Assembly: GCA_002331385.1 (NCBI GenBank) | Contig: DCYB01000001.1 | Coordinates: forward strand, 496,001 to 560,000 | DNA from: Comamonadaceae bacterium UBA2121 | GTDB lineage: Bacteria; Pseudomonadota; Gammaproteobacteria; Burkholderiales; Burkholderiaceae_C | Length of the DNA stretch: 64,000 nt | Direction of reading: 5' to 3' | Shown: positions 50,511-59,347 of the stretch, piece after piece | Layout of the letters: every line of letters begins with the position of its first letter | How positions within the stretch are numbered: the stretch's first letter is position 1 | Notes under the pieces: generated by a model | Told to the model about the DNA's origin: nothing | The model's database searches: none | The model's input: the letters and a program-made list of their open reading frames with translations, nothing else | Program-made: the position numbers and the translations under genes

Positions 50511-50580
50511 TCATGAGCGCCTGAGAATGATCCGAGCAGTTAAAATTGCCAGTCTTTTGCGTCAATCCAGTGCTTTAATT

Positions 50581-50850
50581 TTATCGCGCTGTTTCGTTTT
50601 TTATCATCAGCGCTACTCTTTCAAAATTAACGAAGCAGCCTCCATTAACAGTGATTTCATTCTGATCGGCCAATATCAGACTAGCGCACGGACCATTGGC
50701 ATCCATATCATCAGATATGCCCGATGAAGATGCCAAAAAATAGTAGCTCACCTCGAGCGTTCTGGCATTTAAAGGCTGATTCTCGAAAGTGAGACCTGGC
50801 CTGCTCGCATTGAACTGGCTAATTGCGTTGCACCACGTGCCAACTAGCAC
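50581..50850 (-). CDS. Hypothetical protein, 89 aa
   Basis: An uninterrupted frame with a beta-rich composition (TLEVSYYFLASSSG, ASLILADQNEITVNGGCFVNFERVALMIK). No ribosome site or family is evident. It may be another small immunity protein or a fragment. Confidence 0.4.
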   Translation of the reverse strand: MLVGTWCNAISQFNASRPGLTFENQPLNARTLEVSYYFLASSSGISDDMDANGPCASLILADQNEITVNGGCFVNFERVALMIKNETAR

Positions 50851-51404
50851 TACTGCGGAGACTCAAGCGCGCCCCGAGTCATTCATATTTGCGGACGGCC
50901 GTTCTGGCCGATTGCAATGTTGGCGTTAGTTTCATTCTGCACAATCGTTATGTGACCGTTGGCTGCCAATACGATGGAAAACGCCAAGGATTTCATAGAT
51001 CAGCCATGACAGCGATGCGGCTCTTAACACAACGGCAAATTGCAAATTGCGTTTATGAAGAATAATTCAATTTACTATATTCTCAATGAATAAGCTGCGC
51101 AATTTTGCGCTCGCTCACCATCTTTGCTTTTGATTTTTATCAGCCGCGCGTGGCCATATCACCTAGCGAAAGAAATATGGCCTCCACCCCTTGCCCAATA
51201 CTCAATGCTTTTCACACACTCCGCAAATCCCAATCAAGGACCAGCATCCGCCTACAAAACTCTCAAACGAATCGCCCTTCTTTTGGACATCTCTCACAAT
51301 CACTGAATTTGCGATGGAATCCAAGTCAAGCAATGCGGATCACATGGCAATAAGCATTTGAAACGCAGATTCGAGGCGTTTTGCCGCATTGCGCAGCCAA
51401 TGCC
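50851..51404. other. Non-coding or decayed stretch
   Basis: About 550 bases, AT-rich, with only short unconvincing frames on both strands. I see no recognisable gene, terminator or repeat. Confidence 0.4.
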
Positions 51405-52290
51405 TCAGGCTTTTACTGTTTGCTGGCGATCTTGCCTCTTTGGTTTTCCGGATTTGAAGAACGGTTCGATTTCGTTCTCAACGAACGAAGCAAGGCGCGT
51501 CAAGTTGTAGCAAGCGGCCTTCATCGTCAGGGTTGCCGTTGCGTGAGCCCTGTCCAGTCGAGCGCACGAACTCGCCGCCCATGTGGCGCATGTCTGTAAA
51601 CACATGCTCAACCCTGCCCGAACCTTGACGATGCGCTGGTTGCGTCGCTCCAGGCATCCGCTCAGCGGTTTGCCCGCTCGTGCCTTGCGCTGGATAGCAT
51701 CCTTGAAGCCCAATGCGTCCAGCATTTGCAGGCTCTGCGTGCTCGGGTAGGCCTTGCCAGCATTGACTTCTTTTGCCGTGTTACGCCGGTCCTGCTGCAC
51801 TGCGTCAAAGCGATGGCGATGGCGATGGCGATGGCGATGGCGATGGCGATGGCGATGGCGATGGCGATGGCGATCGTCCTTGCTGATGGGCTGGCGCGGT
51901 GCTGGCACCAGCGTGGCGTCAATGACCTGACCTCGCCGCCCGATGTGACCATGACGGTGCAGTTGTTCGTCCACGTCCTGCACCGGGCAAAAGCGCTGAT
52001 AGCTCATGCGGTCTAGCAATTGATGCTCCGTCTGCTAGCCCCAAAGGTTATACAGGCGGTTGAGAACCCACACGCGCACCATGACCTCGGTGGGATAAGC
52101 CGGTCTGCAGCCTTTGCAGCCGTCACTGCGCTCAACGAAGGCATCCACCAAGGCGGCAAGTGCGGTGAATTCGATGTGCTGGGCAATCAGTTGCAACGGG
52201 TCGCCAAATTCATCGATGTTGCGTTTACGCGAGGTTTCGGCGAGCAGGTCAAGCAGTTGGGGAAATGGCCGATATTGCGCGTTCTCCTAA
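51405..52290 (-). pseudogene. IS5-family transposase pseudogene with hexanucleotide expansion
   Basis: The minus strand reads ENAQYRPFPQLLDLLAETSRKRNIDEFGD, AYPTEVMVRVWVLNRLYNLWG, a stop near 52034, then LLDRMSYQRF, QVIDATLVPAPRQPISKDDR, a (His-Arg)n run, NAGKAYPSTQSLQMLDALGFKDAIQRKA and ATLTMKAACYNLTRLASFVEN. These are IS5-group DDE transposase segments. Defects are the internal stop, frameshifts near 51600 and the repeat insertion. It abuts the tRNA-His terminator. Confidence 0.85.
51810..51874. repeat. (GCGATG)10 microsatellite
   Basis: Ten perfect copies of GCGATG plus a partial copy. On the transposase strand it encodes alternating His-Arg. Such runs arise by slippage. Confidence 0.95.
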
Positions 52291-52317
52291 ACTCGCGCCC
52301 GCCATCACTTCAGAAGC

Positions 52318-52353
52318 AGAAAACCCCTGCAAGCCAAAGACTTGCAAGGGTTT
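52318..52353 (-). terminator. Terminator of tRNA-His
   Basis: On the minus strand AAACCC-TTGCAAG pairs with CTTGCAG-GGTTT followed by T residues. A degraded copy is at 43754-43785. Confidence 0.8.
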
Positions 52354-52358
52354 CAATT

Positions 52359-52434
52359 TGGGGTGGCTGATGGGGCTCGAACCCACGACAACAGGAATCA
52401 CAATCCTGGACTCTACCAACTGAGCTACAGCCAC
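52359..52434 (-). tRNA. tRNA-His (anticodon GTG)
   Basis: A complete cloverleaf with acceptor GTGGCTG/CAGCCAC, D-arm GCTC..GAGT, anticodon loop with GTG, and T-arm GGTTCGAGCC. A G at 52435 supplies G-1, which pairs with C73 as is specific to tRNA-His. CCA is encoded (52361-52359). Confidence 0.96.
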
Positions 52435-52513
52435 CGTAGTGTCGTCGAAAGCAAGATTATAGCCCGTTCTGACGACCCAAAAAGCAAATTTACGCTATTT
52501 TTTCCTTTTGCGT

Positions 52514-54421
52514 TTATTCGGCGCTCGGCACGGGGGCCTTGATCTCGGCCTTGTAGCGTTGCTTCAGGGCTTCGTAGTAGGCCATGGCCTCTACGCCGGA
52601 CCACACTTGGGAGTACTGCTGCTGCTCGCGCTGGGCAGTGGCGGCGTCGGGCGCTGCGCGCGGGACGATCTTTTCCACCTTGGCAACGGCATAGCCAGCT
52701 GCGCCCAGGTTCACACCGACCCATGTCGGCAATTGATCGACGGGTGCCTGCAGCACAGCGTCCAGCAATGCGCGAGGCTGATCGTGCGGTTGCTCGCGCG
52801 AGACGACGATGGGGGCTCCCAACCCAGCCGCAGCTGCGGCATTGGCCTTCCAGGCGGCGAGTTTTTCTTCGCCTTCCTTGCGCGCCAGTTCCGCCGCCTT
52901 GTCTGCCACGTAGAACGTCTTGGCCTTGTCCTTGGACTGCTCCCACGGAATGGTCATGGCGGGCGAGTAGTTCACCACATGTCCGGCGGCCAGCATGCTG
53001 GTGCCCACTTCGACCGCCTCGGTCATGCGCTTGTTCTGCACCGATTCGGGTGCAAACAGCTCTTCGAGAAAACGCTGATTGGCCAGCGCGCCCTTTTGCT
53101 CGGGACCGGGCACGCGCGTGACGTGATCGGCCTTTTGCAGTTTGAGCTTGAATTTGTCTGCGATGGATTGGATGTTGTCCGATTGCTCGTACACAGTGTT
53201 CGCAAAGGTGTCTGCCATTTCGGCAAACTTGCGCTGGGCTTGCTGGTCCTTGAGTTCGGTTTCCAGCTTGGGACGCAGCTCTTCAAAGCTCGGGCGGGGA
53301 GGCGTCTTCACATCGGTCAGCATGATGATGTGATAGCCGAAGTCGGAGGTGACCACGTCGCTGATGTCGCCCTTCTTGAGCGCATAAGCGGCGTCTTCGA
53401 ATGGCTTGACCATGGCACCGCGGGTGAAGAAGCCCAGATCGCCACCGTTCGGGGCCGAGCCGGGATCCTGCGATTCTTTCTTCGCGACATCGCCGAACGA
53501 CGCAGGGTTCTTGCGCACTTCCGCCAGAATGCTTTCGGCCTTGGCCTTTGCGGCCTCGCGGTCAGCAGCGGGGGCGTCCTTGGATGCGTTGATCAGGATG
53601 TGGCTGGCACGACGCTCTTCCTTGCCGGAAAGACGCTCCAGGTTTTCCTTATAGTAGGTGCGCAGGTCGTCTTCGTTCAGGGCGATGCTGCTCTTGACGG
53701 CATCCAGATCGAGTACGACATATTCAACCGAGGCTTGCTCGGTCTGCTGGAATTTGGCCGGGTTGGCCTTGTAGTACGCCTCGACGTCCGCATCGGCTGC
53801 GTTCACCTTGCCGGTGAAGTGGCTTGCATCAAACTTGGCCACCTGGATTTCGCGGCCTTGCCAGACGGCGTCCATTGCCAGCTTCACTTCCTGCGGTGTG
53901 CTGAACGATGAGTTGAGCACGCCACCCATGACCTGATTGATGGACAGGTCGTAGCGCACGCGGCTTTCAAACCCTTCCGGTGTCAGACCTTGGGCGCCAA
54001 CCAGTGCGCGATAGGCTTCTGCATCCAGCGTGCCGTCGGGCTTGCGCAGTGCCGCAATCTGGGGAATGTTCTGCAGTTCACGCGCCAGTCGGACGTCTGT
54101 GGTGGCATAGCGCATGTCGCGCGCTGCTGTTTCATACACGCGGTCGCGCACCATGCGCTCCAGCGTCTCGTACTTGGCCTGGGCCGAGTCGAGAAGTTTG
54201 CTGTCGATGCCGGGGTTCTGCGAGCGCAGCGTGTCGCTGGCCTGCCGGTGTGCGGCATCCCAGTCTGCCTGAGTGATGTCCTTGCCATCCACACGCGCCA
54301 CGACGGGGCTTTTCTCGGTGAAGTAGTTCTGGTTCACACCAACAAGAACGAACGAAGGAATGATCAGCAAGACGAGCACGAACATCACTACTTTCGAGTG
54401 CTTGCGGATGGCTTCAAACAT
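52514..54421 (-). CDS. ppiD: Periplasmic peptidyl-prolyl isomerase/chaperone PpiD
   Basis: A 635-residue inner-membrane-anchored chaperone. One N-terminal helix (VVMFVLVLLIIPSFVLVG) precedes a SurA_N-3-like region (VARVDGKDITQADWDAA) and a parvulin domain around residues 270-370 (RASHILI, FGDVAKKESQDPGSAPNGGDLGFF, GDISDVVTSDFGYHIIML). It helps newly secreted proteins leave the Sec translocon. It lies downstream of hupB as in many proteobacteria, with terminators and a tRNA between. Confidence 0.94.
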   Translation of the reverse strand: MFEAIRKHSKVVMFVLVLLIIPSFVLVGVNQNYFTEKSPVVARVDGKDITQADWDAAHRQASDTLRSQNPGIDSKLLDSAQAKYETLERMVRDRVYETAARDMRYATTDVRLARELQNIPQIAALRKPDGTLDAEAYRALVGAQGLTPEGFESRVRYDLSINQVMGGVLNSSFSTPQEVKLAMDAVWQGREIQVAKFDASHFTGKVNAADADVEAYYKANPAKFQQTEQASVEYVVLDLDAVKSSIALNEDDLRTYYKENLERLSGKEERRASHILINASKDAPAADREAAKAKAESILAEVRKNPASFGDVAKKESQDPGSAPNGGDLGFFTRGAMVKPFEDAAYALKKGDISDVVTSDFGYHIIMLTDVKTPPRPSFEELRPKLETELKDQQAQRKFAEMADTFANTVYEQSDNIQSIADKFKLKLQKADHVTRVPGPEQKGALANQRFLEELFAPESVQNKRMTEAVEVGTSMLAAGHVVNYSPAMTIPWEQSKDKAKTFYVADKAAELARKEGEEKLAAWKANAAAAAGLGAPIVVSREQPHDQPRALLDAVLQAPVDQLPTWVGVNLGAAGYAVAKVEKIVPRAAPDAATAQREQQQYSQVWSGVEAMAYYEALKQRYKAEIKAPVPSAE

Positions 54422-54449
54422 GGTCAGTCAGTCTTTCTGGCTACAAAAG

Positions 54450-54477
54450 AAAAGGCGAACCTGATGTTCGCCTTTTG
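54450..54477 (-). terminator. Strong terminator upstream of ppiD
   Basis: AAAAGGCGAAC and GTTCGCCTTTT form a perfect 11-bp stem with a 5-base loop; it would work on either strand. It isolates ppiD from the upstream region. Confidence 0.85.
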
Positions 54478-54742
54478 CTTGGGGCGGGTGGACCATTGCG
54501 ATGCGTCCACCAACGAGGCTCACCGCCCAGCATGGACGGCAATCGCGGGATTGTACCTTTTTCGGCCAGACGATACCGACTTTCACATCCCCTAAAACCG
54601 CGAAGAATGCCAGAGAAAGGCGCCGGTCTGCCGGGGTGCGACCGTTCCGTGGATGGTCGCCGTGAACTCTTACGCGCCGCCGCGCCAGAACACACGAAAA
54701 ATGACGAAATGGACATGCCATTCCGCATGACACATAGGCAAG
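54478..54742. other. Intergenic region between tRNA-Val terminator and ppiD terminator
   Basis: About 265 bases with no supported gene. The Gly/Arg-rich frames here are shadows. GTGGAC...GTCCAC (54487-54511) is a short inverted repeat. Confidence 0.4.
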
Positions 54743-54773
54743 AAAAAAGCGCCTGGATTTCTCCACGCGCTTT
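54743..54773 (-). terminator. Terminator of the hupB-tRNA-Val unit
   Basis: On the minus strand AAAGCGC-G-TGGA, a GAAA tetraloop and TCCA-G-GCGCTTT are followed by T residues. Confidence 0.9.
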
Positions 54774-54790
54774 GTTCATAAGGGGGTTTT

Positions 54791-54866
54791 TGGTGGGTGC
54801 TAACGGGGTCGAACCGCTGACCTACGCCTTGTAAGGGCGCCGCTCTACCAACTGAGCTAAGCACCC
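54791..54866 (-). tRNA. tRNA-Val (anticodon TAC)
   Basis: A complete cloverleaf: GGGTGCT/AGCACCC acceptor, D-arm GCTC..GAGC, anticodon loop TTACAAG with TAC, and T-arm GGTTCGACC. Discriminator A and encoded CCA are present. It lies 16 bases downstream of hupB. Confidence 0.96.
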
Positions 54867-54882
54867 CCTTTTATCAACCTGA

Positions 54883-55155
54883 TCAGTTCAGAGCATCCTT
54901 CAGGGCCTTGCCCGGACGGAACTTTGGCACCTTGGCTGCCTTGATCTTGATTGTAGCACCGGTACGGGGGTTGCGACCCGTACGAGCAGCACGTTTGCCC
55001 ACCGCGAAAGTACCGAAACCGACGAGCGACACCGTGTCACCCTTCTTCAGTGTCTTCTTGACCGCGTCAATCGTAGACTCCAGCGCGCGCGCAGCTGCGG
55101 CCTTGGAGATGTCAGCGTTGTTAGCAATGTGCTCAATCAGTTCGGTTTTATTCAC
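54883..55155 (-). CDS. hupB: DNA-binding protein HU (beta type)
   Basis: A 90-residue HU protein, MNKTELIEHIANNADISKAAAARALESTIDAV at the N-terminus, and the DNA-binding arm with GFGTFAVGKRAARTGRNPRTGATIKIKAAKVPKFRPGK. It bends and compacts DNA. AGGAACC precedes the start. It is probably co-transcribed with tRNA-Val. Confidence 0.96.
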   Translation of the reverse strand: MNKTELIEHIANNADISKAAAARALESTIDAVKKTLKKGDTVSLVGFGTFAVGKRAARTGRNPRTGATIKIKAAKVPKFRPGKALKDALN

Positions 55156-55545
55156 AAGGAACCTCTCGCAAATGAGTGGATGGAATTTCGTTATGCGTAT
55201 CTGGAAGTCGATCTCAGCCTGAGCCCTTGAGGCATCTCATCAGTACATGAAATTATCCAACCTCTCGGCAGATAGCTGTTCCAGATTAAAGCTATCACGT
55301 CCGCAGGTGTCAATACAGAGCACCGCTTAGCAACAACATGGGAAGGAATTCTAGTCTCATTTCTGACCGTTTCTTACGCCTTAGGCCGCAACGCCAACGA
55401 AAAGATCACGCGGCCTCTGCTCATTGACGCGAATGCAACACTACGCAATGAACCTGCAAATTGCTGCCATTCAGACTTGCGCTGCAGAACAAAATACTAT
55501 TGGCGTTCGATCACACGCAGTGTTAACCGCACCACGGAATCGGGT
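55156..55545. other. Intergenic region upstream of hupB
   Basis: About 390 bases between hupB and pgsA without a supported gene. It should hold the hupB promoter and the pgsA 3' end region. Short frames here are not convincing. Confidence 0.45.
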
Positions 55546-56115
55546 TCATTTGCCCATGCGCGCGCGGATTTCGGGCAGCGCCTTTTGCAAGTAATAGACC
55601 ATTGACCAAACGGTGAGGATAGCAGCTATCCAGATCAGCCACGTACCCCAGACGCCCGTATCGATCATGCCGAACAGGCGCCCGTCGTACAGCAGGAAGG
55701 GGATGGCCACCATCTGCACCGTCGTCTTGAGTTTGCCCAGCATGTGTACGGCAACACTCTTGCTGGCACCGATTTGCGCCATCCATTCACGCAGCGCGGA
55801 GATGGCGATTTCGCGGCCGATGATGATCAGCGCCACCAGCACGTCCGCACGCTGCAGATGGACCAGCACGAGCAGCGAGGCGCACACCAGGAATTTGTCC
55901 GCCACCGGATCGAGGAACGCGCCGAACGCCGAGGTCTGATTGAGCTTGCGCGCCAGATAGCCATCAAGCCAGTCGGTGATGGCGAATGCAATGAACATCA
56001 CGGTCGCAATCAGATTGCGCGTCTCGGCCTCCAATGGCATGGAGAACACCCCCACGATCAAGGGTATCGCGACGATGCGCGTCCAGGTCATCAGTGTGGG
56101 GATCGTGAAAAACAT
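55546..56115 (-). CDS. pgsA: CDP-diacylglycerol-glycerol-3-phosphate 3-phosphatidyltransferase
   Basis: A 189-residue membrane enzyme that makes phosphatidylglycerophosphate, the first step towards phosphatidylglycerol and cardiolipin. The CDP-alcohol phosphotransferase motif D-G-x2-A-R-x8-G-x3-D-x3-D is visible in DWLDGYLARKLNQTSAFGAFLDPVADK. Four or five hydrophobic segments are present. It follows uvrC on the same strand across a terminator, a common gene order. Confidence 0.95.
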   Translation of the reverse strand: MFFTIPTLMTWTRIVAIPLIVGVFSMPLEAETRNLIATVMFIAFAITDWLDGYLARKLNQTSAFGAFLDPVADKFLVCASLLVLVHLQRADVLVALIIIGREIAISALREWMAQIGASKSVAVHMLGKLKTTVQMVAIPFLLYDGRLFGMIDTGVWGTWLIWIAAILTVWSMVYYLQKALPEIRARMGK

Positions 56116-56133
56116 GGGGCGATTGTGTCACGC

Positions 56134-56160
56134 AAAGAAAAGCCCCGCCAGCATGGGGCA
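56134..56160 (-). terminator. Terminator between uvrC and pgsA
   Basis: On the minus strand GCCCC-ATGCTGGC-GGGGC is followed by TTTTCTTT. Confidence 0.8.
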
Positions 56161-56227
56161 GGAGCAAGCTCAGTGCATGTGAAGATTTATATTTCCGATA
56201 AAACTTATTTTTGCCAGCGATGATGCA

Positions 56228-58228
56228 TCAGCGCAATGCGCGATAGATTTCTTCGGCCAGTTCGCGCGAGATGCCCTCCACCGACGCCAGATCGGCCACG
56301 CTCGCATCGCCCACGCCACGCACGCCGCCAAAGCGCTGCAGCAATCGCGCACGTTTCTTGGGGCCAATGCCCGGAATATCTTCCAGCCGGCTGCCGCCCA
56401 CGCGCACCTTGGCGCGCGCCGCGCGCATGCCGGTGATGGCAAAGCGGTGGGCCTCGTCACGGATCTGCGCCACCAGCATGAGCGCCGCAGAGTCCTTGCC
56501 CAGATAGACCTTGTCCCGGCCATCGGCAAACACCAGTTCCTCCAGCCCCACCTTGCGCCCTTCGCCCTTTTCCACGCCGACGATGCGCGAGACATCCAGC
56601 CCCAGTGCTTCGAACACCTCGCGCGCCATGCTGACCTGCCCCTTGCCGCCATCCACCAGCACCAGATCGGGCAGACGCGCCTGTCCCGGCGCGGGCTCGG
56701 CGCCGCCGGCTTCGCGCTGTGCTTCGGCCACCTTGCTGTAGCGCCGCGTGAGCACCTGCCGCATGGCCGCGTAGTCGTCGCCACCAGTGATGCCTTCAAT
56801 CTTGAAGCGGCGGTACTCGCTGCTCTGCATCTTGTGGTGATGAAAGACCACGCAGGACGCCTGCGTGGATTCGCCCGCCGTGTGCGAGATATCGAAACAT
56901 TCGATCGTGAGGGCTTCGAGGTTTTCGGCATCCAGATCCAGCGCCTCGGCCAGTGCGCGCGTGCGCGCCTGTTGCGAGCCTTCTTCTGCGAGCAATCGGG
57001 CCAACTGGATTTCGGCATTCTGCTGCGCCATCTCCAACCAGATGCGGCGCTGCTCGCGTGGCTGGCTCACGGCGTGCACGCGCAGGCCGCTTTGTTCGGA
57101 CAGTGCATCGAGCAGCAACTCATCGACAGGCTCACTCACCAGCAAGGTGGGCGGCACCGGCACATGCAGATAGTGCTGCGCGATAAACGCTTCCAGCACG
57201 AGTTGCGCCACCGGGCGCTGCGGCGCGGTTTCAGCGGCCTCCATGGGTTCAGCGGCCGCAGACTCGTCGTGCGACTCCGTTGCGCTGTCGGATTCTTCGC
57301 GGTAGATGGCGGTGGCGTCTTCGACGTGCGTCGGGAAATAGGCTCGATCTCCCAGATGCCTGCCGCCGCGCACCATGGCCAGGTTCACGCAAGCGCGCCC
57401 ACCCTGCACCTTCACCGCGAGGATGTCCACGTCCTTGTCCGACACCGTCTCGATCGCTTGCTGGTGCAGCACGCGCGAGAGCGCGGTGATCTGGTTGCGC
57501 ACCTCGGCCGCCTGCTCGAATTCGAGTTTTTCGGAGTGCGCCATCATGCGCGCCTCCAACTCGCCCAGCAGCTCCTGCGTTTCGCCGCGCAGCATGGCTT
57601 CGGCGTGCGCCACATCGACGGCATAGGCCTCGGGCGAAATCAGGTCCACGCATGGCCCCGTGCAGCGCTTGATCTGGTAGAGCAGGCAGGGCCGCGTGCG
57701 ATTGGCAAACACCGTGTCTTCGCAGGTGCGCAAGCGGAATACCTTTTGCAGGAGCAGGATGGTTTCCTTCACCGCCCACGCGCCGGGATACGGCCCGAAG
57801 TAGCGATGGCGCTTGTCCACCGCGCCCCGGTAATAGGCCACGCGCGGATACTTCTGGCCGGGCGCACTGCCCGTTCCGTCCTTGGCGGCCACGCCGGTGA
57901 TCTTCAGATAGGGATAGCTCTTGTCGTCGCGAAAGAGAATGTTGTACTTCGGGTTCAGCGACTTGATGAGGTTGTTTTCCAGCAGCAGCGCTTCGGCCTC
58001 GGAGCGCACCACCGTGGTCTCCAGCCGCACGATCTTGCCCACCATGTGGCCGATGCGGGTGCCGCCATGGTTCTTGCTGAAGTAGCTGGAAACGCGCTTT
58101 TTCAGATTGCGCGCCTTGCCCACGTAGAGCAGCGCGTCCTGCGCATCAAAATAACGATACACACCCGGCAAGGGCGGCAGCGCGGCTACCTGGGAGAGCA
58201 ATTCGGCAGAGTGCAATTCGGACGACAT
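56228..58228 (-). CDS. uvrC: Excinuclease ABC subunit C
   Basis: A 666-residue nucleotide excision repair nuclease. The N-terminal GIY-YIG domain (PGVYRYFDAQDALLYVGKARNLKKRVSSYF) makes the 3' incision, and the UVR motif near residue 205 contacts UvrB. The C-terminal RNase H-like domain (ECFDISHTAGESTQASCVVF, LVLVDGGKGQV) makes the 5' incision, followed by helix-hairpin-helix motifs (IPGIGPKKRARLLQRFGG). An acidic, low-complexity insertion (about residues 310-340, SDSATESHDESAAAEPMEAAE) sits between the domains. Confidence 0.97.
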   Translation of the reverse strand: MSSELHSAELLSQVAALPPLPGVYRYFDAQDALLYVGKARNLKKRVSSYFSKNHGGTRIGHMVGKIVRLETTVVRSEAEALLLENNLIKSLNPKYNILFRDDKSYPYLKITGVAAKDGTGSAPGQKYPRVAYYRGAVDKRHRYFGPYPGAWAVKETILLLQKVFRLRTCEDTVFANRTRPCLLYQIKRCTGPCVDLISPEAYAVDVAHAEAMLRGETQELLGELEARMMAHSEKLEFEQAAEVRNQITALSRVLHQQAIETVSDKDVDILAVKVQGGRACVNLAMVRGGRHLGDRAYFPTHVEDATAIYREESDSATESHDESAAAEPMEAAETAPQRPVAQLVLEAFIAQHYLHVPVPPTLLVSEPVDELLLDALSEQSGLRVHAVSQPREQRRIWLEMAQQNAEIQLARLLAEEGSQQARTRALAEALDLDAENLEALTIECFDISHTAGESTQASCVVFHHHKMQSSEYRRFKIEGITGGDDYAAMRQVLTRRYSKVAEAQREAGGAEPAPGQARLPDLVLVDGGKGQVSMAREVFEALGLDVSRIVGVEKGEGRKVGLEELVFADGRDKVYLGKDSAALMLVAQIRDEAHRFAITGMRAARAKVRVGGSRLEDIPGIGPKKRARLLQRFGGVRGVGDASVADLASVEGISRELAEEIYRALR

Positions 58229-58321
58229 GGGCTTATTGTCCTCGCACTTGCACCCTGCCGCAGCCAGACGGGCGTTGCGTGCCGCGCCGCCTGGCAGTCA
58301 ACGGGTCAATCGATCAACCGA

Positions 58322-59305
58322 TCAATCGGCTTCGATCTTCGCGCTCTTCACCACGCCTGCCCAGTTGGCATAGTCGGTCTTCACGCGCTCGCCAAACTGC
58401 TGCGGGTTCTGGTAGTCGGCCGCAGCGCCCTGCTCTTCCGCCTTCTTGCGGAACGCGGGGTCTTCCACCACCTTCTTCAGATCGGCTGTCAGCTTGTCGA
58501 TCACCGGCTTGGGCACCGCTGTGGGTGCGAACAGGCCAAACCACGATGTGGCGTTCACACCGGGAAAGCCCGCTTCTGCCGTGGTCGGCACGTTCGGCAG
58601 GCTCGGCAGGCGCTCCTTGCCGGTCACCGCCAGCACGCGCAGCTTGCCCGACTGGATGTGCGGCATGAACGGTGGCGCCGTGCCAAACGTCAGATCGACC
58701 TGCCCGCCCAGCAGATCCTGCAGCGCGGGGCCGGTGCCCTTGTAGGGAACGTGCACCATCTTGATGCCGGCCTGCTGCTCCAGCATGGCGCCCGTCACGT
58801 GCTGCAGCGAGCCATTGCCCGACGATGCGTAGTTCAGTTTGCCCGGATTCGCCTTGGCATAGGCGACCAGTTCCTGCAAGGTCTTGGCGGGAACGCTGTC
58901 GCGCACCACGATGATCTGCGGCGCGGACATGATGTTGGCCACGGGCTGGAAGTCTTTTTGCTCCCACTGGTGCACCTTGGTGATGTGCGGCGTGATGACG
59001 TGGTAGCCCGAGTACTGCATCAGCATCGTGTAACCATCCGCCTCTGCGCGTTTGACCATCGTGGCGGCAATGGCGCCGTTGCCTCCGCCCTTGTTGTCCA
59101 CCACTACCGATTGGCCAATCACTGGGCCGAGCGCCTGCGCCGCCATGCGGCCCGCCAGATCGGTCGTGCCGCCCGCCGCTGCGGGCACCACAAAGGTGAT
59201 CGGGCGATTGGGATAGTTGCCCTGTGCCAGCGCCGTGCTGGCAGTGGCTACACCCAGCAAGGCCAGCGCTGCAGTGGCGATCAGGTGGCGTCGAATCGTG
59301 TTCAT
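58322..59305 (-). CDS. Bug-family solute receptor
   Basis: A 327-residue periplasmic receptor with a signal peptide ending TALAQ. Motifs YPNRPITFVVPAAAGGTTDLAGR, DNKGGGNGAIAATMVKRAEADGYT and YASSGNGSLQHVTGAML fit the family. It ends the operon with HMG-CoA lyase and CoA-transferase and should bind the same carboxylate that they process. A GATCAA/GATCAATCG near-repeat lies just after its stop (58310-58330). Confidence 0.93.
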   Translation of the reverse strand: MNTIRRHLIATAALALLGVATASTALAQGNYPNRPITFVVPAAAGGTTDLAGRMAAQALGPVIGQSVVVDNKGGGNGAIAATMVKRAEADGYTMLMQYSGYHVITPHITKVHQWEQKDFQPVANIMSAPQIIVVRDSVPAKTLQELVAYAKANPGKLNYASSGNGSLQHVTGAMLEQQAGIKMVHVPYKGTGPALQDLLGGQVDLTFGTAPPFMPHIQSGKLRVLAVTGKERLPSLPNVPTTAEAGFPGVNATSWFGLFAPTAVPKPVIDKLTADLKKVVEDPAFRKKAEEQGAAADYQNPQQFGERVKTDYANWAGVVKSAKIEAD

Positions 59306-59347
59306 GTGAGTCTCCTTTTTGTGAACGGAAGCGAATGGGAATTTCTG

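Larger units (their letters stand above)
43756..52361. mobile_element. Putative accessory island at tRNA-His, decayed
   Basis: The region is bounded by an imperfect direct repeat of the tRNA-His 3' end plus terminator. It is AT-richer than its surroundings and consists of IS3, IS5 and IS256 fragments, toxin and immunity genes, and duplications. No integrase is present. The repeat identity is only about 80%, so integration at tRNA-His is a hypothesis. Confidence 0.4.

Noticed and set aside
51726..52016. Plus-strand frame encoding a Met-Ala repeat
   Set aside because: It is the GCGATG microsatellite read in a chance frame antisense to the transposase remnant.
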